64,000 nucleotides of DNA from Companilactobacillus alimentarius DSM 20249. Lineage in GTDB: Bacteria > Bacillota > Bacilli > Lactobacillales > Lactobacillaceae. The notes under the pieces were generated by a model. It was given only the letters and a program-made list of their open reading frames with translations. It ran no database searches and was not told where the DNA came from. The position numbers were made by a program, and so were the translations under genes. Below, one piece after another: positions 1 to 9,541 of the stretch (the stretch's first letter is position 1; each line of letters starts with the position of its first letter). The stretch lies in assembly GCF_002849895.1 (NCBI RefSeq), contig NZ_CP018867.1, positions 1,426,001-1,490,000 of the forward strand, read 5' to 3'.

Positions 1-1090
1 ATTCGTGTGATTGACGTTTCTTTTCAATTGATTCACGAACCGCTTCTTCGGTTGCACGACCACGTTTAGCTAATTCGCCATTCTCGAGTTCATCTTTTAC
101 TTTGGCTAACTCATCAACATCTTGATGTGCCTCAGGATTATTTCGTCTAAAGATTGCCATAACACGATAAGCAATTTTTTCACCCATCAATGTTACTAAT
201 GAACCAAGGAGAATTACTACGATACCAACAATTGTATTAGCTTTCATAGCTTCTCCAAGAATAATTAATGACAAAACTGGAGCAAGTGCAGGTTTAACTA
301 AGAAGATCAGTGAAGCTTGTAAAATACCAACTTTTTCCATTGAAACGAAATACAAACCAAATGCTACACCAGTAACTAAGACTGATATATAAAGAATCAA
401 TGGCAAAGTTTGTAAGCTAATTCCCTTAAAGAAGGGAATGTTAATAAATTCAGAATAGCCGCTTGGGATTCTTTGAGCGATTGGTAAATGGCTCAATCCC
501 ATCAAAATGCCCAATTCTCCAGAACCGAACAAAAATGCTAGACAAGTCATTGAAAGTCCATTTAAACCAATTTTATTACCATTGACACGTGACATAACGC
601 CGTAAATACCAAAGATAATTGATGACAACAAACCAAGCATAATACCCATAGCTCCACTCAAATGAAGTGGATTAATAATGATCAACAAACCAACTAATGT
701 CAAGATCAAAGCTAACACGTTAGTTCTTGATAATTTTTCTCTTAAGAATATGAAACCAATAATCAAACCAAAGATAGGATTGGCACTTAACATAATCGCA
801 ATAACTGATGCTGTAGTCATACCGATCGACAATTGATACAACGTCATACTTAAGACGACGATGACAAAACCTGTTAGAGCAATTCTTCCAAAATCAGATT
901 TTGTCAAACTGACATTATTCTTTTTCAAATAGTGAATTGTAAATGGCAACAAAGCCAAACCACCAATTAAGAATCTGATAAAGTTCAATTCTATGGGGTT
1001 AAACTGTCCTCCAGCAATCTTGAGAGCAATTTCCATGGAACTGAATAGAAATGTCGGTATCAATATATAAAAGAAACTCTTTAAATTCAA
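1..1090 (-). CDS. EamA/DMT family transporter (3' end beyond window)
   Basis: This is a predicted inner-membrane exporter of the drug/metabolite transporter superfamily. It reads from a TTG start at 1090, preceded by GGGGATG about 10 bases upstream, and stays open to base 1, so the C-terminus is missing. The 363 visible codons give about ten hydrophobic segments arranged as two EamA repeats, including GLIIGFIFLREKLSR and LAPVLSLIILGEAMKA, the usual ends of the two halves. After the last membrane segment comes a charged tail (EELAKRGRATEEAVRE-like), longer than in minimal EamA proteins. The substrate cannot be told. It is encoded alone, away from any obvious pathway partner. Confidence 0.85.
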   Translation of the reverse strand, partial: MNLKSFFYILIPTFLFSSMEIALKIAGGQFNPIELNFIRFLIGGLALLPFTIHYLKKNNVSLTKSDFGRIALTGFVIVVLSMTLYQLSIGMTTASVIAIMLSANPIFGLIIGFIFLREKLSRTNVLALILTLVGLLIIINPLHLSGAMGIMLGLLSSIIFGIYGVMSRVNGNKIGLNGLSMTCLAFLFGSGELGILMGLSHLPIAQRIPSGYSEFINIPFFKGISLQTLPLILYISVLVTGVAFGLYFVSMEKVGILQASLIFLVKPALAPVLSLIILGEAMKANTIVGIVVILLGSLVTLMGEKIAYRVMAIFRRNNPEAHQDVDELAKVKDELENGELAKRGRATEEAVRESIEKKRQSHE

Positions 1091-1207
1091 AACTTAATTT
1101 CATCCCCAATTTTTGCAAGTCAATATCCTAAGTGTACTCCTGATTTTGGTGTCTATTAAAATGAAAGTGTTTCCAAATACAAATTTTGCCACGTTAACGT
1201 TTTCTTT

Positions 1208-3086
1208 CTACTTATTAATTGTTGCCTTGGAATAACCTTTACCTGCAGTCAGATCATATTGGACTAAGCGATAATCATGTAAGATTTCTCTTTGCTTTTT
1301 CGACAATTCATTAGCAGACACTTGTTGCCCCTTCTCATTAACATAAAGACTTTCATTTGTACCCACACTATTTCGAGCCATCGCCGGTAAATCTTCTTGA
1401 ACTCGAGTTAACAGTGCATAATATGGTGTTACCTTTTGTTTCATCTGTTTCAAAGCTAACGGAATAAATCCGTTTGGATCCGTGATCTTCGTAGAATCTG
1501 AAAGTTTCTTTGTTCCATAATTATGTTTCAGAGCATACTTGTTGCTGTAGACAAAGTAATCTGTCTCATGTTGTACAACATTATACTTAGACATCTTATT
1601 GCCATCATAAATTCCTGGAAGATGATCTCCATACCAAACAATTGTTATTGGCTTATTCAATTTATCAATTTGATTTAGAAAATTCTTGGTAAAACTATCC
1701 GTCATATTTAAGCCCTTGGCGTAGTTTGAAACTTGCTGGAGATTCTTTCCTGCCCCTTTACCAGTAGCTTGAAATTGATTGCCAGCATAGTTAGTCGTGT
1801 ATGGCATATGATTTTGCATCGTTACAAGGTTAATAAATTGACCTTTTTTAGTTTGGTTTATCTGCCATAAAGCGTCGTTATAAGCTGACTCGTCACTAAT
1901 ATATTGACCACCGTCAGCCGTAGAAGTATACCTCAAGCCTAAGGCTCCTTTTTCATTAATATTACGAAATTTTTGTATGCCAAATCTTTGATAAACTGTC
2001 TTCCGATCATAGAAATTTCCATAATAGGGATGAATTGCTGTAGTTGTTTTGAAACTGTTAGCAAGATTTATTGGATGATCTTGTTTGACCACTAGCTGTG
2101 TAAACGGTGAATTCAACGATTTTGAAAATTGATTATAAGCTAATCCTGTCAAAGTCATGTACTCCATATTGGCAGTTCCGCCACCGTAACCAGAACTCAT
2201 CATCAAGCCAGAAGTATTTTCTTTTTTTATCTGTTCAATATTTGGAGCGGCTTCTTGATTTAATTTAATATTTGGCACTCTTTTAGGGTTGGCAAAACTT
2301 TCACTCAAAATAAAAATTAAAGTTTGCTTGCTCAAATTAGCATTAGGACGTGTTTGATTAATTTTTTTGGCATCGTTACGATATTTTGTAACGATTTGTT
2401 TCATAGTTGCCTGACTATAATCTTTAGGTTTATTCATAACGTCGATATGCATATTAGCCAAAAAAGTGATCATTGGACCATTACTATTAGCTGACCAATT
2501 GATATTAGAATCAAAGTCAGCATACCCAGCTTTAGTCAAAATAAAATTGTTGATTGAGCCCTCACGTTTAGCCGTATAAAAGCTACCCAAGCTCAAGTAC
2601 CATCACTAAGACTAAAATAACTCGTGTGATTGGATTGAATCGCAACAAATTCTTACCAGAAAGTCTTTCTAGTACAACGCATAACGCTGTCAAAACGATA
2701 ATTAAAGCGACGACCCAGACAATCAGTCCTACTTTGACCATTGACAATAGTTCTTTAATATTTCCCAAAAACATCAAATCACTTGGTAAAATCGGCTCTG
2801 AGCGATAGACAACTTTTAAATGATCAGCTATTCCATAGATTCCAAAGAAAACATAGAAAATTGTCGTAGAAACAAAGAAGCGATTAAATAAACCGTACAA
2901 CCCCAAATAGATAATAAATAGGACCATTACTGTCACTAAATACACTGGTAAATTGTTTTTAAAGACCATCTGAGCACTGTAAGAAAATGAGGTTAATTGC
3001 GCATAATCTAAAAGGTAGCCTACTAAAAACGAAGAGGCAACCATAAATAATCCCTGGCACAAATATATTAATCTTTTTTTATTCAT
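1208..3086 (-). pseudogene. LTA synthase-like sulfatase-family protein, frameshifted
   Basis: This is a second copy of the phosphoglycerol transferase at 3221-5098, broken in the middle. The 5' part (from ATG at 3086, RBS AAAGGG) encodes the N-terminal membrane domain and stops at about 2583. The 3' part encodes the whole extracellular sulfatase-type domain in another frame. The break lies in GTACTTGAGCTTGGG (about 2583-2600). Alignment with the intact paralogue (ICIGSFYKA versus LGSFYTA) fits one extra base. The catalytic-domain motifs remain: LSESFANP, GYGGGTANMEY with the expected catalytic Thr, and WYGDHLPG. Conservation on both sides suggests a recent break, or a sequencing error. The soluble 3' part alone would lack a membrane anchor. 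Confidence 0.85.
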
Positions 3087-3178
3087 CGTGAATAACACCC
3101 TTTAACATATATAATTGTATTAATATTAACCCAGTTTGATTAACATAAAAAGTTCTGAATGAAAATTAACCAAAAATG

Positions 3179-3213
3179 GTATCAAGTGACTAAACTCTAA
3201 TCACCTGATACCA
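3179..3213 (-). terminator. Rho-independent terminator of the intact LTA synthase-like gene
   Basis: On the minus strand GGTATCAGGTGAT pairs with GTCACTTGATACC around a short loop, followed by ATTTTTGG. It lies just after the stop codon at 3221. Confidence 0.75.
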
Positions 3214-3220
3214 TTCTTTA

Positions 3221-5098
3221 TTACTTATTAATAGTCTTACGGATATAACCTTTTCCAACGGTCAAATCGTATTGAACTAATTGATAATCGGACATAATTT
3301 TTTGTTGTTTCTTAGTTAATTTAGAGACTGTCTGACTCTTCTTATTGACATAGAGACTATTGGTTCCCTCATCAATATTCTTAGCCATAGCTGGAACTTT
3401 TTGCTGAACTTGTGTCAACAATGCATAATATGGCGTAACTTTTTGATCCATCTGCTCCAATGCTAGTGGAATGAATCCATTAGGGTCAGTCACTTGTGTA
3501 TTGCTGTTCAACTTAGTCGTTCCTTCATCGTGCTCTCGAGCATACTTATTACTGTAAATGAAGTAATCTGTTTCATGTTCTTGCACATTGTATTGATAAA
3601 TATTATTACCGTCATAAATACCTGGTAAGTGATCGCCATACCAAACTAAAGTAATTGGTTTATCAATCTTATCTAATTCATCAAGAAATTCCTTAGTTGA
3701 ATCATCGGTATAGTTAATACTACGTGAGAAATTCTCCACTTGAGAGCGAGATTTATCACTGACACCAGAACCAGTTACCTTATAAGGATTATTTGTATAA
3801 TTATTGGTATATGGCATGTGGTTTTGCATCGTAACTAAATTGATGAATTGACCACCTTTTTTCTGATTAATTTGCCAGAGAGTATCTTTATAGGCTGATT
3901 CATCACTGACATATTCCATTTCAGGCAACGTATCAGCGTATTTCAATTTTAATGACCCTGTGGTATCAATATTTCTAAACGTCTTGATACCAAATTTTTC
4001 ATACACTGTACTACGATTATAAAAATTACCATGGAATGGATGAATCGCAGCACTAGTCTTAAAGCTGTTAGTTATGTTAAGTGGATTATCTTGCTTGCTG
4101 ACTAACTGAGTATATGGCGATTGCAGTGAATCAGAGAACTGGTTCATAGCCAGTCCTGTTAAACTCATATATTCCATGTTCGCTGTCCCGCCACCGTAAC
4201 CAGAACTCATCATCAAGCCTGATGTTGTCTTTGATTTAATATTGTGAATATTAGGTATTGGATCTTTATTCAATTTAATATTGGGAACACGAGCAGGGTC
4301 AGCAAAACTTTCACTTAAGACAAATATTAAAGTTTGTTTGCTTAAATTTTTATTAGAGCGCTTTCTATTAATACTTTTCGCAACGCCTTGATACTTTTTG
4401 ACTATGCTTTCCATCTTTTCTTTACTGTAACCTTCGGGTTTATCCATTACATCAACGTGCATGTTACCCAAGAACGTTAACATTGGACCATTACTATTAG
4501 CCGACTGATTGACATTAGATGCATAGTTAGTATAACCGGCCTTAGTCAAGATTTTATAAGTTACTGAATCAGCATCGTTAGCTTTATAGAAACTACCAAT
4601 ACAAATAGCTACTAAAGCTACAAATACTATTCTTGTGATGTAATTAAAATGCAGCATTTTCTTACCAAAAAACTTTTCTAGTAAGACGAACACAACAATA
4701 ATCACGACTAAAAAGATACCAACGATAGTCATAATCTTAGGCGTAACCATTCCCAAAAGGCCCTTAGTGTTCTTCAACATGACTAGATCACTTGGAAGAA
4801 TGGGCTCAGAACGGGATTTTACCTTTAAATAATCTGCAACTGCGTAAATAGCAAAGAAGACAAAGAAAATGGCAGAAGAGACGAAGAAACGGTTAAATAA
4901 GCCATACAAGCCTAAATATATTAAAAATAATATTAAAACGGTTAACAAATAGGTATTAACGTTGGATTGGAATACTATTTGCTTAGAAAATATCAAATCA
5001 TTTGTTTGGGCAAAATTCAAAATAAAGCCGACTACAAAAGCTGATAAAATCATAAAAATAAATTGTACTAAACCTATGAAATTAAATTTTCTTCTCAT
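3221..5098 (-). CDS. LTA synthase family protein (polyglycerolphosphate transferase)
   Basis: This membrane enzyme of the LtaS/sulfatase superfamily (MdoB-like, COG1368) probably transfers glycerol phosphate from phosphatidylglycerol to a growing chain outside the membrane. The start is taken as ATG 5098 (RBS GAGGATG), giving 625 aa; an upstream in-frame extension lacks a better RBS. About five membrane segments fill residues 8-175. The extracellular domain follows, with probable metal and catalytic residues E263 (LSESFADP), T305 (GGGTANMEY), D489 and H490 (WYGDHLPG). These match the LtaS E255/T300/D475/H476 pattern. It neighbours a frameshifted paralogue, so it may be the only working copy here. 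Paralogues can be primases or stress versions; which this one is cannot be told. Confidence 0.88.
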   Translation of the reverse strand: MRRKFNFIGLVQFIFMILSAFVVGFILNFAQTNDLIFSKQIVFQSNVNTYLLTVLILFLIYLGLYGLFNRFFVSSAIFFVFFAIYAVADYLKVKSRSEPILPSDLVMLKNTKGLLGMVTPKIMTIVGIFLVVIIVVFVLLEKFFGKKMLHFNYITRIVFVALVAICIGSFYKANDADSVTYKILTKAGYTNYASNVNQSANSNGPMLTFLGNMHVDVMDKPEGYSKEKMESIVKKYQGVAKSINRKRSNKNLSKQTLIFVLSESFADPARVPNIKLNKDPIPNIHNIKSKTTSGLMMSSGYGGGTANMEYMSLTGLAMNQFSDSLQSPYTQLVSKQDNPLNITNSFKTSAAIHPFHGNFYNRSTVYEKFGIKTFRNIDTTGSLKLKYADTLPEMEYVSDESAYKDTLWQINQKKGGQFINLVTMQNHMPYTNNYTNNPYKVTGSGVSDKSRSQVENFSRSINYTDDSTKEFLDELDKIDKPITLVWYGDHLPGIYDGNNIYQYNVQEHETDYFIYSNKYAREHDEGTTKLNSNTQVTDPNGFIPLALEQMDQKVTPYYALLTQVQQKVPAMAKNIDEGTNSLYVNKKSQTVSKLTKKQQKIMSDYQLVQYDLTVGKGYIRKTINK

Positions 5099-5249
5099 TG
5101 ACAATACATCCTCATTTATATCCCTTGATACAATTACATTATATATTAAACCAATTTTCATTAATATCTATAATTTTTCTCAAAGTATTCAAAAAAAGTC
5201 TTTTCCAAAATTACCTCATAAATTTATTTATGTTTTGAATCATAATGAA

Positions 5250-5294
5250 TAAAATAGGAATGTTCCAGAATAAATATTCTCGAAACACTCCTTT
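5250..5294 (-). terminator. Rho-independent terminator downstream of the reductase gene
   Basis: On the minus strand GGAGTGTTTCGAGAAT pairs with ATTCTGGAACATTCC, followed by a T-rich run (TATTTTATT). It ends the 5299-5889 transcript. Confidence 0.7.
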
Positions 5295-5298
5295 AAGA

Positions 5299-5889
5299 TT
5301 ACATTTTAATTTTATTTTCATATTGTTTTATAAAATTGTTTAAAAACTTCTGACGTTCATCGGCACTGATTTGGTTAACTTTTCCAACATGTATCCAACG
5401 AGTTTCTTTAGGATTCAATCCAACATCAACTAGAGTACGTTTAATAAAAACGTTTTGGATAGGGTCGCCGCAATTATTGACTAGATAATCTTTAGTTGTA
5501 GCTGAGGTCGTTATAACGACTGCTCTTTCAATATTAGTCAACAACCCTTTCCATTCAGCAGTTTCGTCGTAAGCAAAACCACTTAGCATTACTTTATCAA
5601 AGAAACCTTTTAACATTGCTGGCATATTGTGCCACCAAATGGGAAAGATAAAAATCAGTTCACTCGAATTGAGAATTTGGCGCTGATACTTTTTCACTAA
5701 TGGATCATGAGTTTTCCCCTGGCTATAAGTTGCCAAATCTTTTGCAGAAAGAACTGGGTCAAAGCCATCCTCATACAAATCGATTATCTGATACTCTTCA
5801 TCATTTCTGGAAAGATGATTCGACAATCTATTTAGGATCTCATGATTGAAACTGCTAGCGTTTGGATGAGCATAAATAATTGTTTTCAT
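5299..5889 (-). CDS. NAD(P)H-dependent flavodoxin-fold oxidoreductase
   Basis: A 196-aa soluble protein of the flavodoxin-like NAD(P)H quinone/nitro-reductase family (KefF/MdaB/YwrO type). The N-terminus TIIYAHPNASSFNHEIL is the FMN phosphate-binding strand-loop. FIFPIWWHNMPAMLKGFFDKV is the conserved helix before the isoalloxazine site. The expected role is FMN-dependent two-electron reduction of quinones or similar electrophiles in the cytoplasm. The start ATG at 5889 has a GAGGAG ribosome binding site. It appears to be monocistronic. The substrate is unknown. Confidence 0.85.
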   Translation of the reverse strand: MKTIIYAHPNASSFNHEILNRLSNHLSRNDEEYQIIDLYEDGFDPVLSAKDLATYSQGKTHDPLVKKYQRQILNSSELIFIFPIWWHNMPAMLKGFFDKVMLSGFAYDETAEWKGLLTNIERAVVITTSATTKDYLVNNCGDPIQNVFIKRTLVDVGLNPKETRWIHVGKVNQISADERQKFLNNFIKQYENKIKM

Positions 5890-5986
5890 TTATAAAATAT
5901 CTCCTCATAAATAACTAAGATTAGTATATTATTTTTCCGGGGAGTTGTGCTTTCAATTAACGTTAAAATAATTATCCAAAATCATT

Positions 5987-6838
5987 TTAATTATCATTGA
6001 ATTTACCGGCAATCGACATTGTAGGTTGAATATTAATAAATGCTTCAGGATCTACATCAAGAATGATCTTTTTAGCAAAGAACAATTGAAATTTCGTCAA
6101 AACCATCGTAATAGAACCAATTTCTTCACCTGAATAGGCGCCCTTTAAGTGATAATCAAGCGTTAATCCACGATTGAGTGACTTAAGCAATTGTTGAGAG
6201 ATCTGATCAATCTTATGTGTATAAACTGTAACAGTAATTTTTTGTTGTTGAATATACATCTTGTCGACTACCATATTTGTAATATAAATTGAAATAATTG
6301 TATACAAAGCCAATTCCCAACCAAAAGTAAAACCAGCAATTGTAATGATTACTGCATTCACCGCAAAACTGACCTGACCGACAGTCCGACCAGTACTTCT
6401 TTGAACAATCAATGCAATAATATCAGTTCCTCCAGTTGAAAAACCATAACGGAAGCAGAGTCCAATTCCAGCACCTGATAGAATGCCACCAAATACAGAT
6501 GAAAGTAATGGATCATTTGTTATCGGATGGAGTGGAATTACCAAGATAAAGAACGAAGCCGACACGATTGAAATAATCGACAAGATCGTAAATTTTTTAC
6601 CCAATTTAAACCAAGCCAAAATAACCAACGGCAGGTTTAACAAAGCATACCAAAAATAAACTGGCGTACTCATATGTGAAAACTCATTCAACAAGTTAAC
6701 AATTAACTGAGCAGCACCAGTTACACCTGCAGTATAAAGTTTTGCTGGTTGTAACAACAATTGGATTCCTAAAGCCGAGGTAATTCCATAAAAAAGAGCC
6801 GCAAAAATACTTTTATAATAATTTTTCACAAATTTCAT
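5987..6838 (-). CDS. YitT family membrane protein
   Basis: A 283-aa protein of the YitT family: an N-terminal DUF161-type membrane region with about five or six hydrophobic segments, followed by a soluble DUF2179 domain. Family signs are the glycine-rich IQLLLQPAKLYTAGVTG start, the central GFSTGGTDIIALIVQ motif and the C-terminal IDVDPEAFINIQ region. The start ATG at 6838 follows GGAGGG. Function in Firmicutes is not established; transport or membrane signalling roles have been suggested. It is divergent from the dehydrogenase gene at 6980, and the intervening 140 bp hold a TATAAT (6945-6950) on the plus strand. Confidence 0.88.
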   Translation of the reverse strand: MKFVKNYYKSIFAALFYGITSALGIQLLLQPAKLYTAGVTGAAQLIVNLLNEFSHMSTPVYFWYALLNLPLVILAWFKLGKKFTILSIISIVSASFFILVIPLHPITNDPLLSSVFGGILSGAGIGLCFRYGFSTGGTDIIALIVQRSTGRTVGQVSFAVNAVIITIAGFTFGWELALYTIISIYITNMVVDKMYIQQQKITVTVYTHKIDQISQQLLKSLNRGLTLDYHLKGAYSGEEIGSITMVLTKFQLFFAKKIILDVDPEAFINIQPTMSIAGKFNDN

Positions 6839-6979
6839 AAGTTTCCCTCCTTTTTCATAAATTTAATTCTCTGTTACATGAATTATAGCAAACAAGACCA
6901 ATAAAAAAACAGACTAAGCATATCACTACTGGCAAAATTTTTCGTATAATATAATTAATTCGTGATTGGAGGAATTTCT

Positions 6980-7840
6980 ATGCAAAAAATTGGTTTCATT
7001 GGTACTGGTGTTATGGGTAGCGGTATTATAAACAATCTATTAAACGCCAATTATAATGTTGATATTTATACAAGAACAAAATCCAAGGCAGAACCATTGA
7101 TTGCTAAGGGAGCTAAATGGTTCGCCGATCCCAAAGATGTGGCTGAAAGTGCCGATATTATTTTTACCATGGTTGGATTTCCACAAGATGTCGAAGATGT
7201 TTATTTCAAGGACAATGGTATTTTTTCTGGCCTAGGCAAGGGTAAAATCATCGTCGACATGACAACTAGCACCCCCACTCTAGCTAAAAAAATTGGTGAA
7301 AAAGCTGAAAAAGTCGGCGTAGAAACTTTAGATGCCCCAGTTTCCGGTGGAGACGTCGGAGCCCGTGAAGGTAATTTAACTATCATGGTCGGAGGTTCAA
7401 AAAAAGCCTACCAAGAACTACAACCAATCTTTAAAATTATCGGCAAGACCAATCACTACTTCGGAACATACGGTGCCGGTCAACATGCTAAAATGGCTAA
7501 CCAAATAATGATTGCTGGGACAATGACCGGCTTAACAGAAATGTTCGTTTACGCCAAAGCCGCTGGACTAGATCTACAATCCGTTTTGGAAACCGTCGAA
7601 GGTGGCGGTGGAGACAACTGGAGCCTAGAAAATTATGGACCAAGAATCCTAAAAGGCGACTTCAAACCAGGATTTTATTCAAAACATTTCCTAAAAGATT
7701 TAAGAGTTGCCTTAGACGAAAGCGAAAAAATGCACCTCAATTTGCCCGCAACCGCTCAGGCTAAAAAGTTATACGAAAAATTAGTCGACGAAAAGGACTT
7801 AGGAAACGACGGAACACAAGCCTTAATTAAACTTTGGTAG
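6980..7840 (+). CDS. NAD(P)-dependent beta-hydroxyacid dehydrogenase (HIBADH/GarR family)
   Basis: A 286-aa dehydrogenase of the 3-hydroxyisobutyrate / 2-hydroxy-3-oxopropionate reductase family. The N-terminal Rossmann motif is GFIGTGVMGSGI. The substrate-binding segment is DAPVSGGDVGAREG, and the catalytic lysine lies in GAGQHAKMANQ. ATG 6980 is chosen because GGAGGAATTTCT stands directly before it; an upstream in-frame GTG at 6962 would include the RBS. The exact substrate is uncertain. The stop codon overlaps the first bases of the 127-bp repeat array, so the array would be the 3' untranslated region of this transcript unless termination comes first. Confidence 0.88.
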   Translation: MQKIGFIGTGVMGSGIINNLLNANYNVDIYTRTKSKAEPLIAKGAKWFADPKDVAESADIIFTMVGFPQDVEDVYFKDNGIFSGLGKGKIIVDMTTSTPTLAKKIGEKAEKVGVETLDAPVSGGDVGAREGNLTIMVGGSKKAYQELQPIFKIIGKTNHYFGTYGAGQHAKMANQIMIAGTMTGLTEMFVYAKAAGLDLQSVLETVEGGGGDNWSLENYGPRILKGDFKPGFYSKHFLKDLRVALDESEKMHLNLPATAQAKKLYEKLVDEKDLGNDGTQALIKLW

Positions 7841-8503
7841 AGAACGGAAGGCAACCGAGAATCTCTGAGGATTTACCTAAGTCTGGAAATTACATGCGAC
7901 TTTTGCATGTGGTTTTCAGACTGTAGTAAACCGCAAGAGATTGTTGCCTGTAGTTCGTTTCAATCAGAGAACGGAGGACAACCGGGAATCTCTGAGGATT
8001 TACCTAAGTCTGGAAATTACATGCGACTTTTGCATGTGGTTTTCAGACTGTAGTAAACCGCAAGAGATTGTTGCCTGTAGTTCGTTTCAATCAGAGAACG
8101 GAGGACAACCGGGAATCTCTGAGGATTTACCTAAGTCTGGAAATTACATGCGACTTTTGCATGTGGTTTTCAGACTGTAGTAAACCGCAAGAGGTTGTTG
8201 CCTGTAGTTCGTTTCAATCAGAGAACGGAGGACAACCGGGAATCTCTGAGGATTTACCTAAGTCTGGAAATTACATGCGACTTTTGCATGTGGTTTTCAG
8301 ACTGTAGTAAACCGCAAGAGATTGTTGCCTGTAGTTCGTTTCAATCAGAGAACGGAGGACAACCGGGAATCTCTGAGGATTTACCTAAGTCTGAAAATTA
8401 CATGCGACTTTTGCATGTGGCTTTCAGACTGTAGTAAACCGCAAGAGATTGTCGTCCGCAGTTCGTTTCAATCAGAGAACGAAAGGCAACTGGGAATCTC
8501 TTA
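7839..8503. repeat. Tandem array of 127-bp units, each a long imperfect hairpin (5 full copies plus a 30-bp partial)
   Basis: Units begin at 7839, 7966, 8093, 8220, 8347 and 8474 (partial), an exact 127-bp period. Copies 2-4 are nearly identical; copy 1 differs in its first 25 bases and copy 5 at several scattered places. Each unit can fold on itself. From outside in, the paired blocks are GAAC/GTTC, AGG/CCT, CAAC/GTTG, AATCTCT/AGAGATT, TTTAC/GTAAA, AGTCTG/CAGACT, AAA/TTT and ACATGC/GCATGT around the loop GACTTTT. Linkers carry GTTTCAATC. Adjacent copies could also pair with each other (GTTC...GAAC). Because 127 is not a multiple of 3, overlapping ORFs of about 79 codons appear in all three frames; they show no sign of being genes. 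Function is unknown. Confidence 0.95.
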
Positions 8504-8511
8504 TCTCAATT

Positions 8512-8599
8512 AATTCAAAAAACAGCTTCTATTTAAATTTCACATCGATTCTAACAATCGGTAGGATTTAATAAATAGATGCTGTTTTATTTTTGAATT
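8512..8599. terminator. Long inverted repeat, probable bidirectional terminator
   Basis: AATTCAAAAAACAGC at 8512 pairs with GCTGTTTTATTTTTGAATT ending at 8599, extended inward by TTCTATTTA / TAAATAGAT. A small inner hairpin (CGATT...AATCG) sits in the loop. Both sides have T-rich ends, so it could stop transcription from the repeat array and from the minus-strand helicase operon. Its size (88 bp) also leaves room for a small MITE-like remnant. Confidence 0.6.
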
Positions 8600-8620
8600 G
8601 CTTGAAGAAGGAACGAAATT

Positions 8621-9541
8621 TTAATCAAATTCCAAATTTAACAAGCGATTCATTAACTGCAAATGGTGCATGAGTGACAGTTTTTTAACAATTCCTAAAC
8701 CAGGAAATTTTTCACCTTGATAATAATTCAGTAATTGTTGCACGGCTGGTGTCAAATTCAATCCTTTAATATTCTCATCGACCCAAGGTACCATCTTACC
8801 TAAGGCTTCAAAGAACTTCTGCTTTTGTCCACCCATTGTTTGATTACTATCTGAAACAAAATGATGAATTCGTAAATTTCCCTCCTTTGTGGCATAGATC
8901 AAATGAAGTGCAATTGCTCTGGACGGCATCCCTTTATCGAAATAAACATGACCGACCATGGAATAATCGCTAAAGCCATTAAAATCAATTTGATGATACC
9001 AACTGGCTGGTTCAAAGAACTCATCGTTCAACAAGCCATAATCTTCTACATGACGTACAAAAGTCATCGGATCAGTCAAACTCACTGACTTATCAGTTTT
9101 CACAAGTCGTTTCATTCTCGCTACATCAGGAATTAACACCTTATCCACAGTCTGTAAAACGCGCGTCTTCTGATAAGCTTTAAGCAATTCATGATTTTTC
9201 ACAATCAATAGTGATTGTTGTTGATTTCTTGTTTTAACGAAATCACTGTTAAAATCAGCCGCTAGAATCGCACTGGGATGATAAAAATCTAAGTCGGTAA
9301 CCTTTGGTACTGGATAAATCTTTGTATCATTTAAACCATATAAACTCACTTGGGGATTGGCAATAACGCTAAAAGGCTGCTTTTTTGATATGAAAGTCCT
9401 AACAGTCTGTTGCAATTCTTTGGAATCGCGAACTGGTTCAATTATTGGAACTATTTTAGAACTCAAATCTTCTTGTTCAACCAACTCTTTCAAAGCTAAA
9501 AGATCGTACATTCGCCCCCGAAAATAAGGATAATAAATCAT
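8621..9541 (-). CDS. sce7725-like family protein
   Basis: A 306-aa soluble protein, last gene of a three-gene operon. The N-terminus (YYPYFRGRMYDLLALKELV, then VPIIEPVRD) resembles the sce7725/beta-family proteins, which often occur beside nuclease-like partners and whose biochemical role is not known. No membrane segment or signal peptide is visible. Its start ATG (9541) overlaps the stop of the preceding nuclease-like gene as ATGA, so translation is probably coupled. The operon carries an SOS box far upstream, so DNA damage repair or defence is the likely setting. The family name is from memory of the N-terminal motif and is moderately sure. Confidence 0.6.
   Translation of the reverse strand: MIYYPYFRGRMYDLLALKELVEQEDLSSKIVPIIEPVRDSKELQQTVRTFISKKQPFSVIANPQVSLYGLNDTKIYPVPKVTDLDFYHPSAILAADFNSDFVKTRNQQQSLLIVKNHELLKAYQKTRVLQTVDKVLIPDVARMKRLVKTDKSVSLTDPMTFVRHVEDYGLLNDEFFEPASWYHQIDFNGFSDYSMVGHVYFDKGMPSRAIALHLIYATKEGNLRIHHFVSDSNQTMGGQKQKFFEALGKMVPWVDENIKGLNLTPAVQQLLNYYQGEKFPGLGIVKKLSLMHHLQLMNRLLNLEFD

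Noticed and set aside
1188..1204. cre-like site AAGAAAACGTTAACG before the EamA gene
   Set aside because: It matches at 13 of 15 positions but lies about 100 bases from the start with no clear promoter; too weak to call.
7839..8503. CRISPR array
   Set aside because: The entire 127-bp unit repeats, with no variable spacers, and there are no cas genes nearby.
7839..8503. Type III toxin-antitoxin RNA repeats
   Set aside because: Units are much longer than known ToxI repeats, and no ToxN/AbiQ-like gene follows on the plus strand.
7941..8513. Four overlapping ORFs of 63-79 codons in the 127-bp repeats
   Set aside because: They arise in all three frames because 127 is not divisible by 3; they have no clear RBS and conserve DNA hairpin structure rather than a peptide.
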